This document shows positions 1 through 6,969 of a stretch of DNA of 10,904 nt, piece by piece. The translations under genes were made by a program, and so were the position numbers. Location of the stretch: the NCBI GenBank assembly GCA_031263345.1, contig JAISFY010000082.1, positions 1 through 10,904 of the forward strand. The letters run 5' to 3'. This DNA comes from Holosporales bacterium. Lineage in GTDB: Bacteria > Pseudomonadota > Alphaproteobacteria > RUG11792. Below the pieces are notes generated by a model that ran no database searches, was not told where the DNA came from, and saw only the letters and a program-made list of their open reading frames with translations. How positions within the stretch are numbered: position 1 is the stretch's first letter; the number at the start of each line of letters is the position of its first letter.

Positions 1-35
1 GGAACTGGAATGCCATTCTTGCCAACTCTAGACAT
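1..35 (-). CDS. rplF: 50S ribosomal protein L6, N-terminal fragment
   Basis: Only the first 11 codons and two further bases lie in the window; the gene runs off the left edge. They read MSRVGKNGIPV, matching the conserved L6 start (MSRIGKxPI in most bacteria). L6 is a large-subunit protein near the sarcin-ricin loop that helps shape the elongation-factor binding site. The ATG at 35-33 is preceded by GAGGA, unusually close at only two bases. It lies 12 bases after the rpsH stop, the normal spc-operon position. The call rests on few residues plus gene order. Confidence 0.85.
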   Translation of the reverse strand, partial: MSRVGKNGIPV

Positions 36-47
36 ATTCCTCAACTC

Positions 48-449
48 TTAGAAAACAGAACATATAACCTCGCCACCTAGAGCAAGCTTCCTCGCCTCGA
101 CATCAGACATAATTCCCCTATCCGTCGATAAAACATTAATGCCCAATCCATTCTTAACGAACTGTAAGTCCTTAATGGATGAATACACCCTCCTTCCAGG
201 CTTAGAAATTCTCTTTATCTCGCATATAACCGGCTTCCCCTCAAAATACTTTAGCTCAACACGAAGCTTATTGAATCCACTTTCAGGGCAATTGATAATA
301 GTATATCCCCTAATATATCCCTCACTCAAAAGAACCTTCAACAGAGCCTCACGTCCTTTAGACATCGGAGAATCGACCGTCCGCTTACGAACCATTTGGG
401 CATTCCTTAACCTGGTTATCAAATCGCTAATCGAGTCAACAACACTCAT
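48..449 (-). CDS. rpsH: 30S ribosomal protein S8
   Basis: S8 is a primary binder of 16S rRNA helix 21 in the small subunit and, in E. coli, the translational repressor of the spc operon. The 133-residue product has the usual family length. It carries DxIxDLITRLRNAQ near the start (residues 5-18), the central EIKRISKPGRRVY (about 77-89), and the C-terminal family signature STDRGIMSDVEAR followed by GGEVICSVF. The ATG at 449 is 20 bases after the rpsN stop and follows a purine-rich GAGAGAGGTAGG leader that serves as ribosome binding site. It ends in TAA, 12 bases before rplF. Nothing is truncated. Confidence 0.97.
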   Translation of the reverse strand: MSVVDSISDLITRLRNAQMVRKRTVDSPMSKGREALLKVLLSEGYIRGYTIINCPESGFNKLRVELKYFEGKPVICEIKRISKPGRRVYSSIKDLQFVKNGLGINVLSTDRGIMSDVEARKLALGGEVICSVF

Positions 450-469
450 CGCAACCTACCTCTCTCTCC

Positions 470-775
470 TCACCAACTCGCCTTGATAACACCAGGCAAA
501 AATCCACATGATGCCAGTTCTCTCAAAGCTATCCTGGACATCCCAAACTTTCTATAATATCCCCTCGGTCTTCCCGTCAAAACACACCTGTTCCTAACCC
601 TAACCTTCGATGAATTCCTTGGCATCTCAGCAAGCCTACGTACGGCCATCATTCGCTCGCCAAGAGATATAGACCTATCGTGAATAACCTTCTTCAAGGT
701 ATCGCGAGACGCCTTCTTACCTGCGACCATTTTCTTCCTTCTGTTGTTATGTTCTATCGCACTCTTTTTAGCCAT
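470..775 (-). CDS. rpsN: 30S ribosomal protein S14 (zinc-free long form)
   Basis: S14 is a late-assembling protein of the 30S head, next to S3 and S10. The 101-residue length and the lack of any CxxC pair show the zinc-independent (C-minus) class rather than the 61-residue zinc-ribbon form. MAKKSAIEHNNRRKKM at the N-terminus and NRCVLTGRPRGYYRKFGMSR at about 62-81 are diagnostic; the C-terminal GFLPGVIKASW is complete. AAGGA lies five bases before the ATG, 16 bases downstream of the rplE stop. Bacteria with this form often need no zinc-responsive paralogue, but that cannot be tested here. Confidence 0.97.
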   Translation of the reverse strand: MAKKSAIEHNNRRKKMVAGKKASRDTLKKVIHDRSISLGERMMAVRRLAEMPRNSSKVRVRNRCVLTGRPRGYYRKFGMSRIALRELASCGFLPGVIKASW

Positions 776-791
776 AATATTCCTTCACCAC

Positions 792-1331
792 CTAACTCGT
801 AAACGGTAACTTCAGGCTTTTTAGTAAAGCCAATGCAGATCTATTATCATGCGCTGTCGTGCAAATTGTAATATCGAATCCTCTAATTTTATCGATTTTG
901 TCGTAATTTATCTCTGGAAAAACTATCTGTTCTTTGATCCCCATGGAAAAATTCCCACATCCATCAAGCCCTCTGCTCGACAAGCCTCTAAAATCTCTAA
1001 CCTTGGGCAGAGCAACATATACTAACCTATCAACAAACTCATACATCCGATCCCGGCGTAAAGTCACCTTTGCCCCCAGCTTCGCTCCTTCTCTCAACTT
1101 AAATCCAGCAATCGATCTCTTTGCCTTCGTTATTACGGGCTTTTGGCCCGATATCGCCGCCAATTCATCCACAATACATTGCAATACCTTACTATCATGA
1201 GCAGCCTCAGAGGAAGTACAGTTCAAGACAATCTTCTCAAGCCTCGGGACAATAAAGTCATTCGACAAACCGAGCTCTTTCTTTAAAGAGGCCCTTAGAT
1301 CTGAAAAATACCTATCCTTCGAATAACTCAT
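792..1331 (-). CDS. rplE: 50S ribosomal protein L5
   Basis: L5 binds 5S rRNA in the central protuberance and contacts the P-site tRNA and S13 across the subunit bridge. The 179 residues match the usual bacterial length. Landmarks are PRLEKIVLNC near residues 29-38, GQKPVITKAKRSIAGFKLREG at about 62-82, the LPKVRDFRGLS segment at about 109-119, and the C-terminal INYDKIDKIRGFDITI. The ATG at 1331 follows AAGG by 11 bases; an out-of-frame ATG lies in the leader. The 21-base gap after rplX is where E. coli carries part of the S8 repressor site, but I could not recognise such a fold here. Confidence 0.97.
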   Translation of the reverse strand: MSYSKDRYFSDLRASLKKELGLSNDFIVPRLEKIVLNCTSSEAAHDSKVLQCIVDELAAISGQKPVITKAKRSIAGFKLREGAKLGAKVTLRRDRMYEFVDRLVYVALPKVRDFRGLSSRGLDGCGNFSMGIKEQIVFPEINYDKIDKIRGFDITICTTAHDNRSALALLKSLKLPFTS

Positions 1332-1352
1332 TTTCCATCTTACCTTCTACAT

Positions 1353-1673
1353 CTACAAAACGGTTCCAGATTTCTTGAAGTAACGGACCTTCTTTCCAGC
1401 TTCATTCAATCGGTAACCAACTCTACCGGACACTCCCGTCGAAGGATCGATCAGAGAAACATTCGAAATATGAATGGGCATCTCTTTCCTGTAAGATCCC
1501 TGAGGGTGTTTGTAATCCGGCTTCACATTTCTAACAACAATGTTGGTATTCTCGACGAGGACAGAAGCCTTGTCAAGGAAAACCTGCTTTACAACTCCAC
1601 TTTTCCCTTTATGAGCCCCAGTAATAACCTGAACCTGATCACCTTTCTTAATTTTAAACTTCGGTTGAGTCAT
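1353..1673 (-). CDS. rplX: 50S ribosomal protein L24
   Basis: L24 is an assembly-initiator protein that binds 23S rRNA domain I early and sits near the exit tunnel. The 106-residue product starts with a KOW-type fold: KIKKGDQVQVITGAHKGKSG at residues 7-26. The middle NVKPDYKHPQGS and the C-terminal VGYRLNEAGKKVRYFKKSG are typical of alphaproteobacterial L24. The ATG is three bases after the rplN stop, and GGAGG inside the rplN tail, 11 bases upstream, supplies the ribosome binding site, so its translation is probably coupled to rplN. It ends in TAG. Confidence 0.97.
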   Translation of the reverse strand: MTQPKFKIKKGDQVQVITGAHKGKSGVVKQVFLDKASVLVENTNIVVRNVKPDYKHPQGSYRKEMPIHISNVSLIDPSTGVSGRVGYRLNEAGKKVRYFKKSGTVL

Positions 1674-1676
1674 AAT

Positions 1677-2045
1677 TTACAAAACCTCCGGAGCTAATGA
1701 CACGATCTTCATGTAACCGGCTGATCTCAATTCCCTCGTAACTGGCCCAAAAATACGGCTTCCAATCGGCTCACCCTGCTTATCAATTAAAACGACTGCG
1801 TTCCTATCAAAAGCAATCTGCATTCCATCTACTCTTCTGATGGGCTGCTTCGTCCTTACGATAACGGCCTTATGAATATCCCCCTTTTTCACTTTTCCTT
1901 TTGGGATCGCGCTCTTTACAGAAATGACAATGACATCCCCGACGCCAGCATACCTTCTCTTCGATCCGCCAAGAACCTTAATACACAAAACTTCTTTCGC
2001 TCCAGAATTATCGGCTACGCTCATTCGAGACTCGGTTTGAATCAT
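1677..2045 (-). CDS. rplN: 50S ribosomal protein L14
   Basis: L14 lies on the subunit interface of the 50S particle and contacts 16S rRNA helix 44 with L19. The 122 residues equal the canonical length and are highly conserved: MSVADNSGAKEVLCIKVLGGS (residues 8-28), RRYAGVGDVI, AIPKGKVKKGD, and the near-invariant C-terminal GSRIFGPVTRELR then MKIVSLAPEVL. The ATG follows the rpsQ stop by two bases, and GGAGG six bases upstream overlaps the last rpsQ codons, a clear coupling arrangement. The stop is TAA. Confidence 0.98.
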   Translation of the reverse strand: MIQTESRMSVADNSGAKEVLCIKVLGGSKRRYAGVGDVIVISVKSAIPKGKVKKGDIHKAVIVRTKQPIRRVDGMQIAFDRNAVVLIDKQGEPIGSRIFGPVTRELRSAGYMKIVSLAPEVL

Positions 2046-2047
2046 CG

Positions 2048-2293
2048 TCAGCCTCCATACTCGATTTTTGAGTCAACGACCCACTTCTTCGTTTTTGAAA
2101 TCGGACGAGACTCCATGATTTTGACGACATCCCCAACCTTGTAAGAGTTGGATTCATCATGAGCAGCGTATTTTTTATGCACCCTTACGTATTTCTTGTA
2201 TATCGGATGCATAACCCGATTCTCCACTCTAACAGAAATCGTTTTATCCGATTTGTCGCTGACGACAACCCCTTGCAAAGTTCGACGAGGCAT
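2048..2293 (-). CDS. rpsQ: 30S ribosomal protein S17
   Basis: S17 is a primary 16S rRNA binder of the 30S body with an OB fold. The 81-residue product begins MPRRTLQGVVVSDKSDKTISV, followed by the long basic loop VMHPIYKKYVRVHKKYAAHDE and the family signature KVGDVVKIMESRPISKTKKW near residues 52-71. The ATG is 12 bases beyond the rpmC stop, with GGGAG eight bases before it. The TGA stop sits just ahead of rplN. Its place between rpmC and rplN is standard. Confidence 0.97.
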   Translation of the reverse strand: MPRRTLQGVVVSDKSDKTISVRVENRVMHPIYKKYVRVHKKYAAHDESNSYKVGDVVKIMESRPISKTKKWVVDSKIEYGG

Positions 2294-2305
2294 TATAAAA
2301 TCTCC

Positions 2306-2497
2306 CTAATTCTTCCCTAATTGGCTCAGACGAGTCTTCACTCTCGCTATATTCTTCTTACAAGAACGAACTACCGAAGTTTTGACATCCTGTCCAGTTT
2401 TCATCAATATCCTCAGATTAAAATGCTCCCTTCTCAAATCGGTACACATTTTCATCAATTCCCTACTATCCCTCTGTAACAATTCAGAAAACTTCAT
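2306..2497 (-). CDS. rpmC: 50S ribosomal protein L29
   Basis: L29 is a small two-helix protein at the peptide exit, next to L23, forming part of the platform used by trigger factor and SRP. The 63-residue product fits the family: LRREHFNLRILMKTGQ (about 22-37) corresponds to the conserved LKKEQFNLRFQxATGQ segment, and NIARVKTRLSQ closes the second helix. Overall divergence from textbook sequences is higher than in neighbouring genes, which is normal for L29. GGAGGG lies three bases before the ATG. It ends in TAG. Confidence 0.95.
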   Translation of the reverse strand: MKFSELLQRDSRELMKMCTDLRREHFNLRILMKTGQDVKTSVVRSCKKNIARVKTRLSQLGKN

Positions 2498-2512
2498 ATT
2501 CCCTCCATCGGC

Positions 2513-2923
2513 TTAAACAATGCGCTTAACGAATTTGGTACGAATCGGTAACTTGGTAGCAGCTATCTCGAAAGCGGCCTGAGCGATATCTTCGGAAACA
2601 CCATCTAGCTCAAACATTACTTTTCCAGGATGAACCCTACATGCCCAAAACTCTGGCGAACCCTTCCCACTCCCCATTCGGACCTCAGCCGGCTTCTTCG
2701 AAACTGGTAAGTCAGGGAAAATACATATCCAAACACGGCCAGTTCTTTTTATACATCTCGAAATTGCCCTCCTAGCGGCTTCAATCTGTCTAGCCGTAAT
2801 CCTAGATGGCTCTATAGCCTTCAGTCCAAAACTACCAAAACTAACATCAACACCAGATGTCGCATTGCCCTTAATCCTACCCTTAAAAGCCTTTCTAAAT
2901 TTGGTCTTCTTAGGGGACAACAT
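2513..2923 (-). CDS. rplP: 50S ribosomal protein L16
   Basis: L16 organises the A-site tRNA elbow region and the peptidyl transferase surroundings of the 50S subunit. The 136 residues match the family, with MLSPKKTKFRKAFKGR at the start, GVDVSFGSFGLKA (24-36), RITARQIEAARRAI (41-54), VRMGSGKGSPEFW (81-93) and a basic C-terminus KLPIRTKFV. Arg82 corresponds to E. coli Arg81, the residue hydroxylated by YcfD. In the WIRxFPDKP segment the usual Arg is Cys67 and the Lys after FPD is Leu, both uncommon. GAGAGGT lies seven bases before the ATG, 19 bases beyond the rpsC stop. Confidence 0.97.
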   Translation of the reverse strand: MLSPKKTKFRKAFKGRIKGNATSGVDVSFGSFGLKAIEPSRITARQIEAARRAISRCIKRTGRVWICIFPDLPVSKKPAEVRMGSGKGSPEFWACRVHPGKVMFELDGVSEDIAQAAFEIAATKLPIRTKFVKRIV

Positions 2924-2942
2924 AACATCTACCTCTCAAAAA

Positions 2943-3599
2943 TTACGCCTTTTTATCTCTCGATAAAAAATCACCAACTTCACAATCGCCTTTATATATC
3001 CAAACTTTTATCCCGCATGTACCATACGTCGTCTTGGCTATTCCAACACTAAAATCGACATCAGAACGTAGAGTATGAAGAGGTACTCTGCCCTCTCGAT
3101 ACCATTCAGTCCGCGCAATTTCAGCTCCATTCAATCTCCCGGCAACATTAATCCTAATCCCTGCCGCTCCAAGTTTCATCGCCGACTGCATAGCCCTCTT
3201 CATTGCCCTTCTATACGAAACACGCTTTTCAATTTGATGAGCAACCCCTTCAGCGATCAGATAAGCATCCAACTCAGGCTTTCTTACACCAACGACATTA
3301 ATCGCGACATCTATTCCTGCCAGCTTCGAAAGCCTCCCCTTCAATTTCTCGAGATCGCCTCCTCCCTTTCCGATCACCATGCCCGGCTTCGCTGCATGAA
3401 TTTCAATGCACACCTGTTTCGCTGGCCGCTCTACAATAACCCTCGCAATACCGGCAGATTTATAGTTCTTCCTTATGTAATCTCTAATCTCAATATCCTT
3501 CGATAGCAGGTCGGCATATCCCTTTCCAGCGAACCACTTCGATTCCCAGGTCCTCAATATCCCCAATCTCAACCCAACCGGGTTAACCTTTTGTCCCAT
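2943..3599 (-). CDS. rpsC: 30S ribosomal protein S3
   Basis: S3 lines the mRNA entry pore of the 30S head and contributes to mRNA unwinding with S4 and S5. The 218-residue product starts MGQKVNPVGLRLGI and carries a type II KH domain with VIGKGG at 75-80. The C-terminal domain shows SYRRAMKRAMQSAMKLGAAGIRI (about 128-150), GRLNGAEIARTEWYREGRVPLHTLR and the final TYGTCGIKVWIYKG. It is slightly shorter than E. coli S3 (233), lacking only the variable acidic tail. The ATG is six bases beyond the rplV stop with GAGGGA just ahead. It ends in TAA. Confidence 0.98.
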   Translation of the reverse strand: MGQKVNPVGLRLGILRTWESKWFAGKGYADLLSKDIEIRDYIRKNYKSAGIARVIVERPAKQVCIEIHAAKPGMVIGKGGGDLEKLKGRLSKLAGIDVAINVVGVRKPELDAYLIAEGVAHQIEKRVSYRRAMKRAMQSAMKLGAAGIRINVAGRLNGAEIARTEWYREGRVPLHTLRSDVDFSVGIAKTTYGTCGIKVWIYKGDCEVGDFLSRDKKA

Positions 3600-3605
3600 G
3601 ATCCC

Positions 3606-3956
3606 TCAAACCTTCTGCTTAACGATTATCGTTAAGTGACTGAATGGCTTCGATATGACACCACCACGCCCTCTCCCACGCGGATGGAACCTTCGAAACT
3701 TGATACTATTACCAACATACGCCTCACCAATATACAATTCACTCGCATTCAAACCGTGATTATTTTCGGCATTGGCTATAGCCGACATCAGAGTTTTCCT
3801 AACATCATTAGCAATCCTTTTTTTGGAATAAAGTAAAACATCAGCGGCACGCATAGCGCGCATCCCGCGAATCATAGAGGCTACTACATTCAACTTCTGC
3901 GGACTAACACGAATTTTCCTTAAAACAGCCTTCGCTGACCTGTCTTGCATAATCAT
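3606..3956 (-). CDS. rplV: 50S ribosomal protein L22
   Basis: L22 sends a beta-hairpin into the polypeptide exit tunnel, where with L4 it forms the constriction affected by macrolides. The 116 residues include VSPQKLNVVASMIRGM (17-32), the helix KKRIANDVRKTLMSAIANAENNHGL, and the hairpin FRRFHPRGRGRGGVISKPFSHLTIIV. The loop has Gly where many alphaproteobacteria have Ala (RARGRAGRI). Two in-frame ATGs compete: 3956, overlapping the rpsS stop as ATGA, and 3950. AAGG seven bases before 3956 and the coupling overlap favour the first; the alternative would remove only two residues. Confidence 0.96.
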   Translation of the reverse strand: MIMQDRSAKAVLRKIRVSPQKLNVVASMIRGMRAMRAADVLLYSKKRIANDVRKTLMSAIANAENNHGLNASELYIGEAYVGNSIKFRRFHPRGRGRGGVISKPFSHLTIIVKQKV

Positions 3957-4228
3957 CTCTTAGCCTTCTTGTCCGCTTTGTGACCGTAATACGTCCTCGT
4001 CGGAGCAAATTCTCCAAATTTATGACCAACCATGTTCTCAGAGACCGAAACGGGGATAAACTTCTTTCCGTTATGAACACCAAATGTTACACCAACAAAT
4101 TGCGGCAAAATGGTAGAATGCCTGGACCAAATCTTCACAACATCCGATCTCCCAGACGCCTTAACGACCTCAGCCTTCTTCATCAAATACCGATCGAAAA
4201 ACGGCCCTTTCCAAACTGATCTTGGCAC
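3953..4228 (-). CDS. rpsS: 30S ribosomal protein S19
   Basis: S19 pairs with S13 in the 30S head near the A site. The 91-residue product opens with the signature PRSVWKGPFFDRYL and contains IWSRHSTILPQFVGVTFGVHNGKKFIPV (about 33-60), ENMVGHKFGEFAPTRTYYGH and a basic tail KADKKAKR typical of alphaproteobacteria. Translation must begin at a GTG (4228-4226), because family conservation starts at residue two and no ATG lies between the rplB stop and this codon in frame; GGGAGAG is upstream. It is the only non-ATG start among the genes whose starts are visible. The TGA stop overlaps the rplV start. Confidence 0.96.
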   Translation of the reverse strand: MPRSVWKGPFFDRYLMKKAEVVKASGRSDVVKIWSRHSTILPQFVGVTFGVHNGKKFIPVSVSENMVGHKFGEFAPTRTYYGHKADKKAKR

Positions 4229-4242
4229 CTTATTAACTCTCC

Positions 4243-5064
4243 CTACTTACGTTTTGACATTATATACTGACTCGTTCGCTTGTTCCTACGGGTTTTTTTG
4301 CCTTTCGTAGAAATTCCCCATGGAGTCACCGGGTGCCTTCCACCGGAAGTTTTCCCTTCGCCACCACCATGTGGATGATCGATCGGATTCATGGCAACAC
4401 CTCGAACACACGGTCTCTTCCCGAGCCATCTATTCCTACCGGCCTTCCCGTAACTCCTGTTTTGATGATCCGGATTGGAAACGACGCCAATCGTCGCATG
4501 GCAAACACCGCTTACCAATCGCTGCTCTCCGGATGGTAGTCTCAGTACGACATAAACCCCATCGCGGCCAACAATCTGTACTCCTGCTCCAGCCGCACGC
4601 GCCATCTGAGCCCCCTTTCCAAGCTTGAGCTCTATGTTATGAACTACCGTTCCGATCGGGATATTCCTCAAAAGCATTGTATTCCCAGGTTTTATATCTG
4701 CCTTATCAGATGCAATTACCGAATCCCCAATCTTCAACTTTTGCGGTGCTATAATATATCTATGCTCACCATCAACATATTTAATTAGCGCGATAAATGA
4801 ACTCCTGTTCGGATCGTACTCAATTCGCTCAACCGAGCCATTAATATCCCTTTTATCGCGTAAATAATCGATAATCCTATGACGCTGCTTGTGACCACCG
4901 CCCCTGTTCCAGACCGTAATGTGACCATGATTATTACGGCCAGCTCTGTCCAATTTTACTGATGTCAATTTCTTGAGCGGCTTCCCCTTCCAAAGGCCGG
5001 ATCTATCAATTCCAACTAACTGTCTTTGAGAGGTCGTTATAGATTTATATTGCTTTAATCCCAT
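4243..5064 (-). CDS. rplB: 50S ribosomal protein L2
   Basis: L2 is one of the most conserved 50S proteins, required for subunit association and peptidyl transferase assembly. I chose the ATG at 5064, giving 273 residues beginning MGLKQYKSITTSQRQLVGIDRSGLWKGKP, which aligns with MAxKxYKPTTPSxR starts. An in-frame ATG 42 bases upstream would overlap rplW and add 14 unconserved residues. Landmarks are GRNNHGHITVWNRGGGHKQRHRIID (about 43-67), the central PSGEQRLV, and AMNPIDHPHGGGEGKTSGGRHPVTPWG, which includes the functionally important histidine of DHPHGGGEG. The start is four bases after the rplW stop. It ends in TAG. Confidence 0.97.
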   Translation of the reverse strand: MGLKQYKSITTSQRQLVGIDRSGLWKGKPLKKLTSVKLDRAGRNNHGHITVWNRGGGHKQRHRIIDYLRDKRDINGSVERIEYDPNRSSFIALIKYVDGEHRYIIAPQKLKIGDSVIASDKADIKPGNTMLLRNIPIGTVVHNIELKLGKGAQMARAAGAGVQIVGRDGVYVVLRLPSGEQRLVSGVCHATIGVVSNPDHQNRSYGKAGRNRWLGKRPCVRGVAMNPIDHPHGGGEGKTSGGRHPVTPWGISTKGKKTRRNKRTSQYIMSKRK

Positions 5065-5068
5065 CGTC

Positions 5069-5380
5069 CTATACCCCAACCCCGAGATCAATCCTACTTC
5101 CGGCATCTAATCTTACAATCGCCTTCTTGAAGTCTGATCTTTTGCCAGATCGGCCACGAAAAACTTTATTCTTCCCCTTCACAACAATTGTATTTACGGA
5201 CCTCACTTTAACATCAAAGATTCTCTCGACCGCTTTCTTGATCCCCGGTTTATTGGCACGTTTTTCCACTACAAAAACATAAGCATTAGAATCCTCTAAA
5301 ATTTTCGTGGACTTTTCAGTTATCACAGGATATCTAATCAAATCATAATCACCGGAAGTAGCGCCCACTTTCGACCTCAT
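5069..5380 (-). CDS. rplW: 50S ribosomal protein L23
   Basis: L23 sits at the exit tunnel mouth and is the docking site for trigger factor and SRP. The 103-residue product contains RYPVITEKSTKILEDSNAYVFVVEKRANKPGIKKAVERIFDVKVRSVNT (about 16-64), the usual L23 core, and a KGKNKVFRGRSGKRSDFKKAIV segment corresponding to the extended rRNA-binding loop. Its ATG overlaps the rplD stop in an ATGA, and GGAGGAG lies eight bases upstream, one of the best ribosome binding sites here. The short N-terminal MRSKVGATSGDYD is lineage variable. It ends in TAG. Confidence 0.97.
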   Translation of the reverse strand: MRSKVGATSGDYDLIRYPVITEKSTKILEDSNAYVFVVEKRANKPGIKKAVERIFDVKVRSVNTIVVKGKNKVFRGRSGKRSDFKKAIVRLDAGSRIDLGVGV

Positions 5381-5991
5381 ATCAATCTCTCCTCCAGTTT
5401 TCTGATCGCATCAACCGAAATTACTAAATTATCCTTCCTGATAATGTCGTAAACATTCGCCCCTATCTGAGAAACGTAGTCATATCCGACTATATTCGAC
5501 AACGCATTAATAACATTCTCATTTTTATCAGAACCTACAAATAAAGCAGTTTTCATATTAGAAAACCTAGCTAAAAAACTTTTCGTCTTCACGTGTTCGT
5601 CATAATTTAACGAATCGACAACCAACAATTTCCCTTCTTTCATCTTTGCTGACAATGCCATCCTAAGACCGAGCCTCCTAACCTTTTTCTGCAAATCGAA
5701 GCCGTGATCTCTATTAACCGGACCGAAAACGACGCCCCCGCCCCTGAACTGGACAGCTTTCTTAGAGCCATGACGAGCCCCCCCACTCCCCTTCTGGCGA
5801 ACAAACTTCCTAGTCGTCCCATGGACACTGGATTTCCCTTTAACATTATGGCTACCACTCCGCCCCTTAGCAAGCTGCCAAATAACTACTCTCGCCAAAA
5901 TATCGCGTCGAGGTACCAACCCGAAAACTTGACTGGAGAGTTCCAATTCCCCAGACTGCTCATTCTTTTCATCAAATATTGAAATCTTCAT
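5377..5991 (-). CDS. rplD: 50S ribosomal protein L4
   Basis: L4 is an early assembly protein whose long loop reaches the exit tunnel beside L22; in E. coli and some other gammaproteobacteria it also represses the S10 operon. I start it at the ATG at 5991, giving 204 residues with the family-like MKISIFDEKNEQSGELELSSQVFG. An upstream in-frame ATG would add 30 residues lying inside rplC. The tunnel loop KFVRQKGSGGARHGSKKAVQFRGGGVVFGP (about 68-97) is intact, with Lys in the RQKG motif. The start is one base after the rplC stop and only weak Shine-Dalgarno matches precede it, so coupling to rplC is likely. Confidence 0.96.
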   Translation of the reverse strand: MKISIFDEKNEQSGELELSSQVFGLVPRRDILARVVIWQLAKGRSGSHNVKGKSSVHGTTRKFVRQKGSGGARHGSKKAVQFRGGGVVFGPVNRDHGFDLQKKVRRLGLRMALSAKMKEGKLLVVDSLNYDEHVKTKSFLARFSNMKTALFVGSDKNENVINALSNIVGYDYVSQIGANVYDIIRKDNLVISVDAIRKLEERLI

Positions 5992-5992
5992 A

Positions 5993-6646
5993 TCACTTAC
6001 CCGATTCCATATCACCCTTTTTGATAGCATCTCTAATAAACACCGTCCCACTACTACATCCCGGAACTGCACCGCGAACAAAAATTACTTCCTTCTCTCT
6101 ATCCACCGAATGAACTAATAAATTCAGGGTCGTAACCCTGCGATTACCCATATGCCCAGCCATCCGTTTACCTTTAAATACTCTGCCAGGGAAAGTTCTA
6201 TTCCCGACCGATCCATGACATCTATGAACAATCGAAACGCCGTGCGTAGCTCTCAAACCGCCAAATCCATGTCTTTTTATTCCCCCAGCGAAACCCTTTC
6301 CCTTAGTAATACTTGCAACATCTACAAACTGCCCGCCAGAAAAATGATCTACTCCAATGGTATCTCCAATATTATATAACGAAACATCATCCACCCGAAA
6401 TTCCTTCAAAATCCTGAAAAATTTGGATGACATCTTTTTGAAATATCCTAATTGTGGCTTATTAATGTGTTTCTCTTTACCTTCCCTTGAGCCAAGTTGA
6501 ACGGCATCATATCCATCTTTATCCTTCATTTTAATGGATACAACAGTACAAGGACTGACCCTCAAAACCGTAACTGGAACCTGAACACCATTACTATCAA
6601 ATAACTGAGTCATCCCGACTTTTTCAGCGATTAACCCTACTCTCAT
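5993..6646 (-). CDS. rplC: 50S ribosomal protein L3
   Basis: L3 starts 50S assembly and sends a loop to the peptidyl transferase centre. The 217-residue product has MRVGLIAEKVGMTQLF at the N-terminus, ITKGKGFAGGIKRHGFGG (113-130), THGVS and FKGKRMAGHMGNRRVTTLNL (157-176), ending REKEVIFVRGAVPGCSSG. The loop tip reads GSVGNRTFPG: Thr151 stands where E. coli has Gln150, the residue methylated by PrmB. AAGGTGG is placed seven bases before the ATG, 14 bases beyond the rpsJ stop. The C-terminal tail after the GAVPG element is ordinary and variable. It ends in TGA. Confidence 0.97.
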   Translation of the reverse strand: MRVGLIAEKVGMTQLFDSNGVQVPVTVLRVSPCTVVSIKMKDKDGYDAVQLGSREGKEKHINKPQLGYFKKMSSKFFRILKEFRVDDVSLYNIGDTIGVDHFSGGQFVDVASITKGKGFAGGIKRHGFGGLRATHGVSIVHRCHGSVGNRTFPGRVFKGKRMAGHMGNRRVTTLNLLVHSVDREKEVIFVRGAVPGCSSGTVFIRDAIKKGDMESGK

Positions 6647-6660
6647 AACAAACCCACCTT

Positions 6661-6969
6661 CTATAACTTGATCTCGACGTCGACCCCAGCGGCCAAATCG
6701 AGCTTCATCAATGCATCAACGGTTTGGGGCAGCCAGTCCTTAATATCTATCAACCGCCTGTGAGTCCTGATTTCAAACTGCTCTCTCGACTCTTTATCGA
6801 TATGGGGGGAACGATTGACCGTAAATCTCTCAATTTTAACCGGTAGTGGAACGGGGCCCACGACAGATGCACCTGTTCTCTTCACGGCATCCACTATCTC
6901 CTTAACAGACTGATCCAACAACCTGTGATCATAGGCCTTCAATCTAATCCGTATATTACGACATTCCAT
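6661..6969 (-). CDS. rpsJ: 30S ribosomal protein S10 (NusE)
   Basis: S10 belongs to the 30S head and doubles as NusE, which with NusB promotes antitermination and links RNA polymerase to the ribosome. The 102 residues are canonical: NIRIRLKAYDHRLLDQSVKEIV (5-26), TGASVVGPVPLP (33-44), the signature RFTVNRSPHIDKESREQFEIRTHRRLIDI and final VDVEIKL. Only the first few residues (MECR) differ from common MNGQ-type starts. It lies 30 bases beyond tuf with a modest AGGG about ten bases before the ATG. No promoter or long leader like the E. coli S10 leader fits in this gap. Confidence 0.97.
   Translation of the reverse strand: MECRNIRIRLKAYDHRLLDQSVKEIVDAVKRTGASVVGPVPLPVKIERFTVNRSPHIDKESREQFEIRTHRRLIDIKDWLPQTVDALMKLDLAAGVDVEIKL

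Noticed and set aside
1310..1360. S8 repressor site at the rplX-rplE junction as in E. coli
   Set aside because: The 21-base gap and the first rplE codons show no obvious fold resembling the S8 site of 16S rRNA; a structure search would be needed to exclude a diverged one.
3075..3506. 143-codon plus-strand reading frame opposite rpsC
   Set aside because: It is antisense to a fully conserved S3 gene and has no recognisable domain; it is a shadow frame.
5065..5106. N-terminal extension of rplB by 14 residues
   Set aside because: It overlaps the end of rplW, and L2 proteins begin at the MxLKxYK segment that follows.
5992..6081. N-terminal extension of rplD by 30 residues
   Set aside because: The extra stretch lies inside rplC in another frame and is not L4-like; conserved L4 sequence begins at the ATG at 5991.
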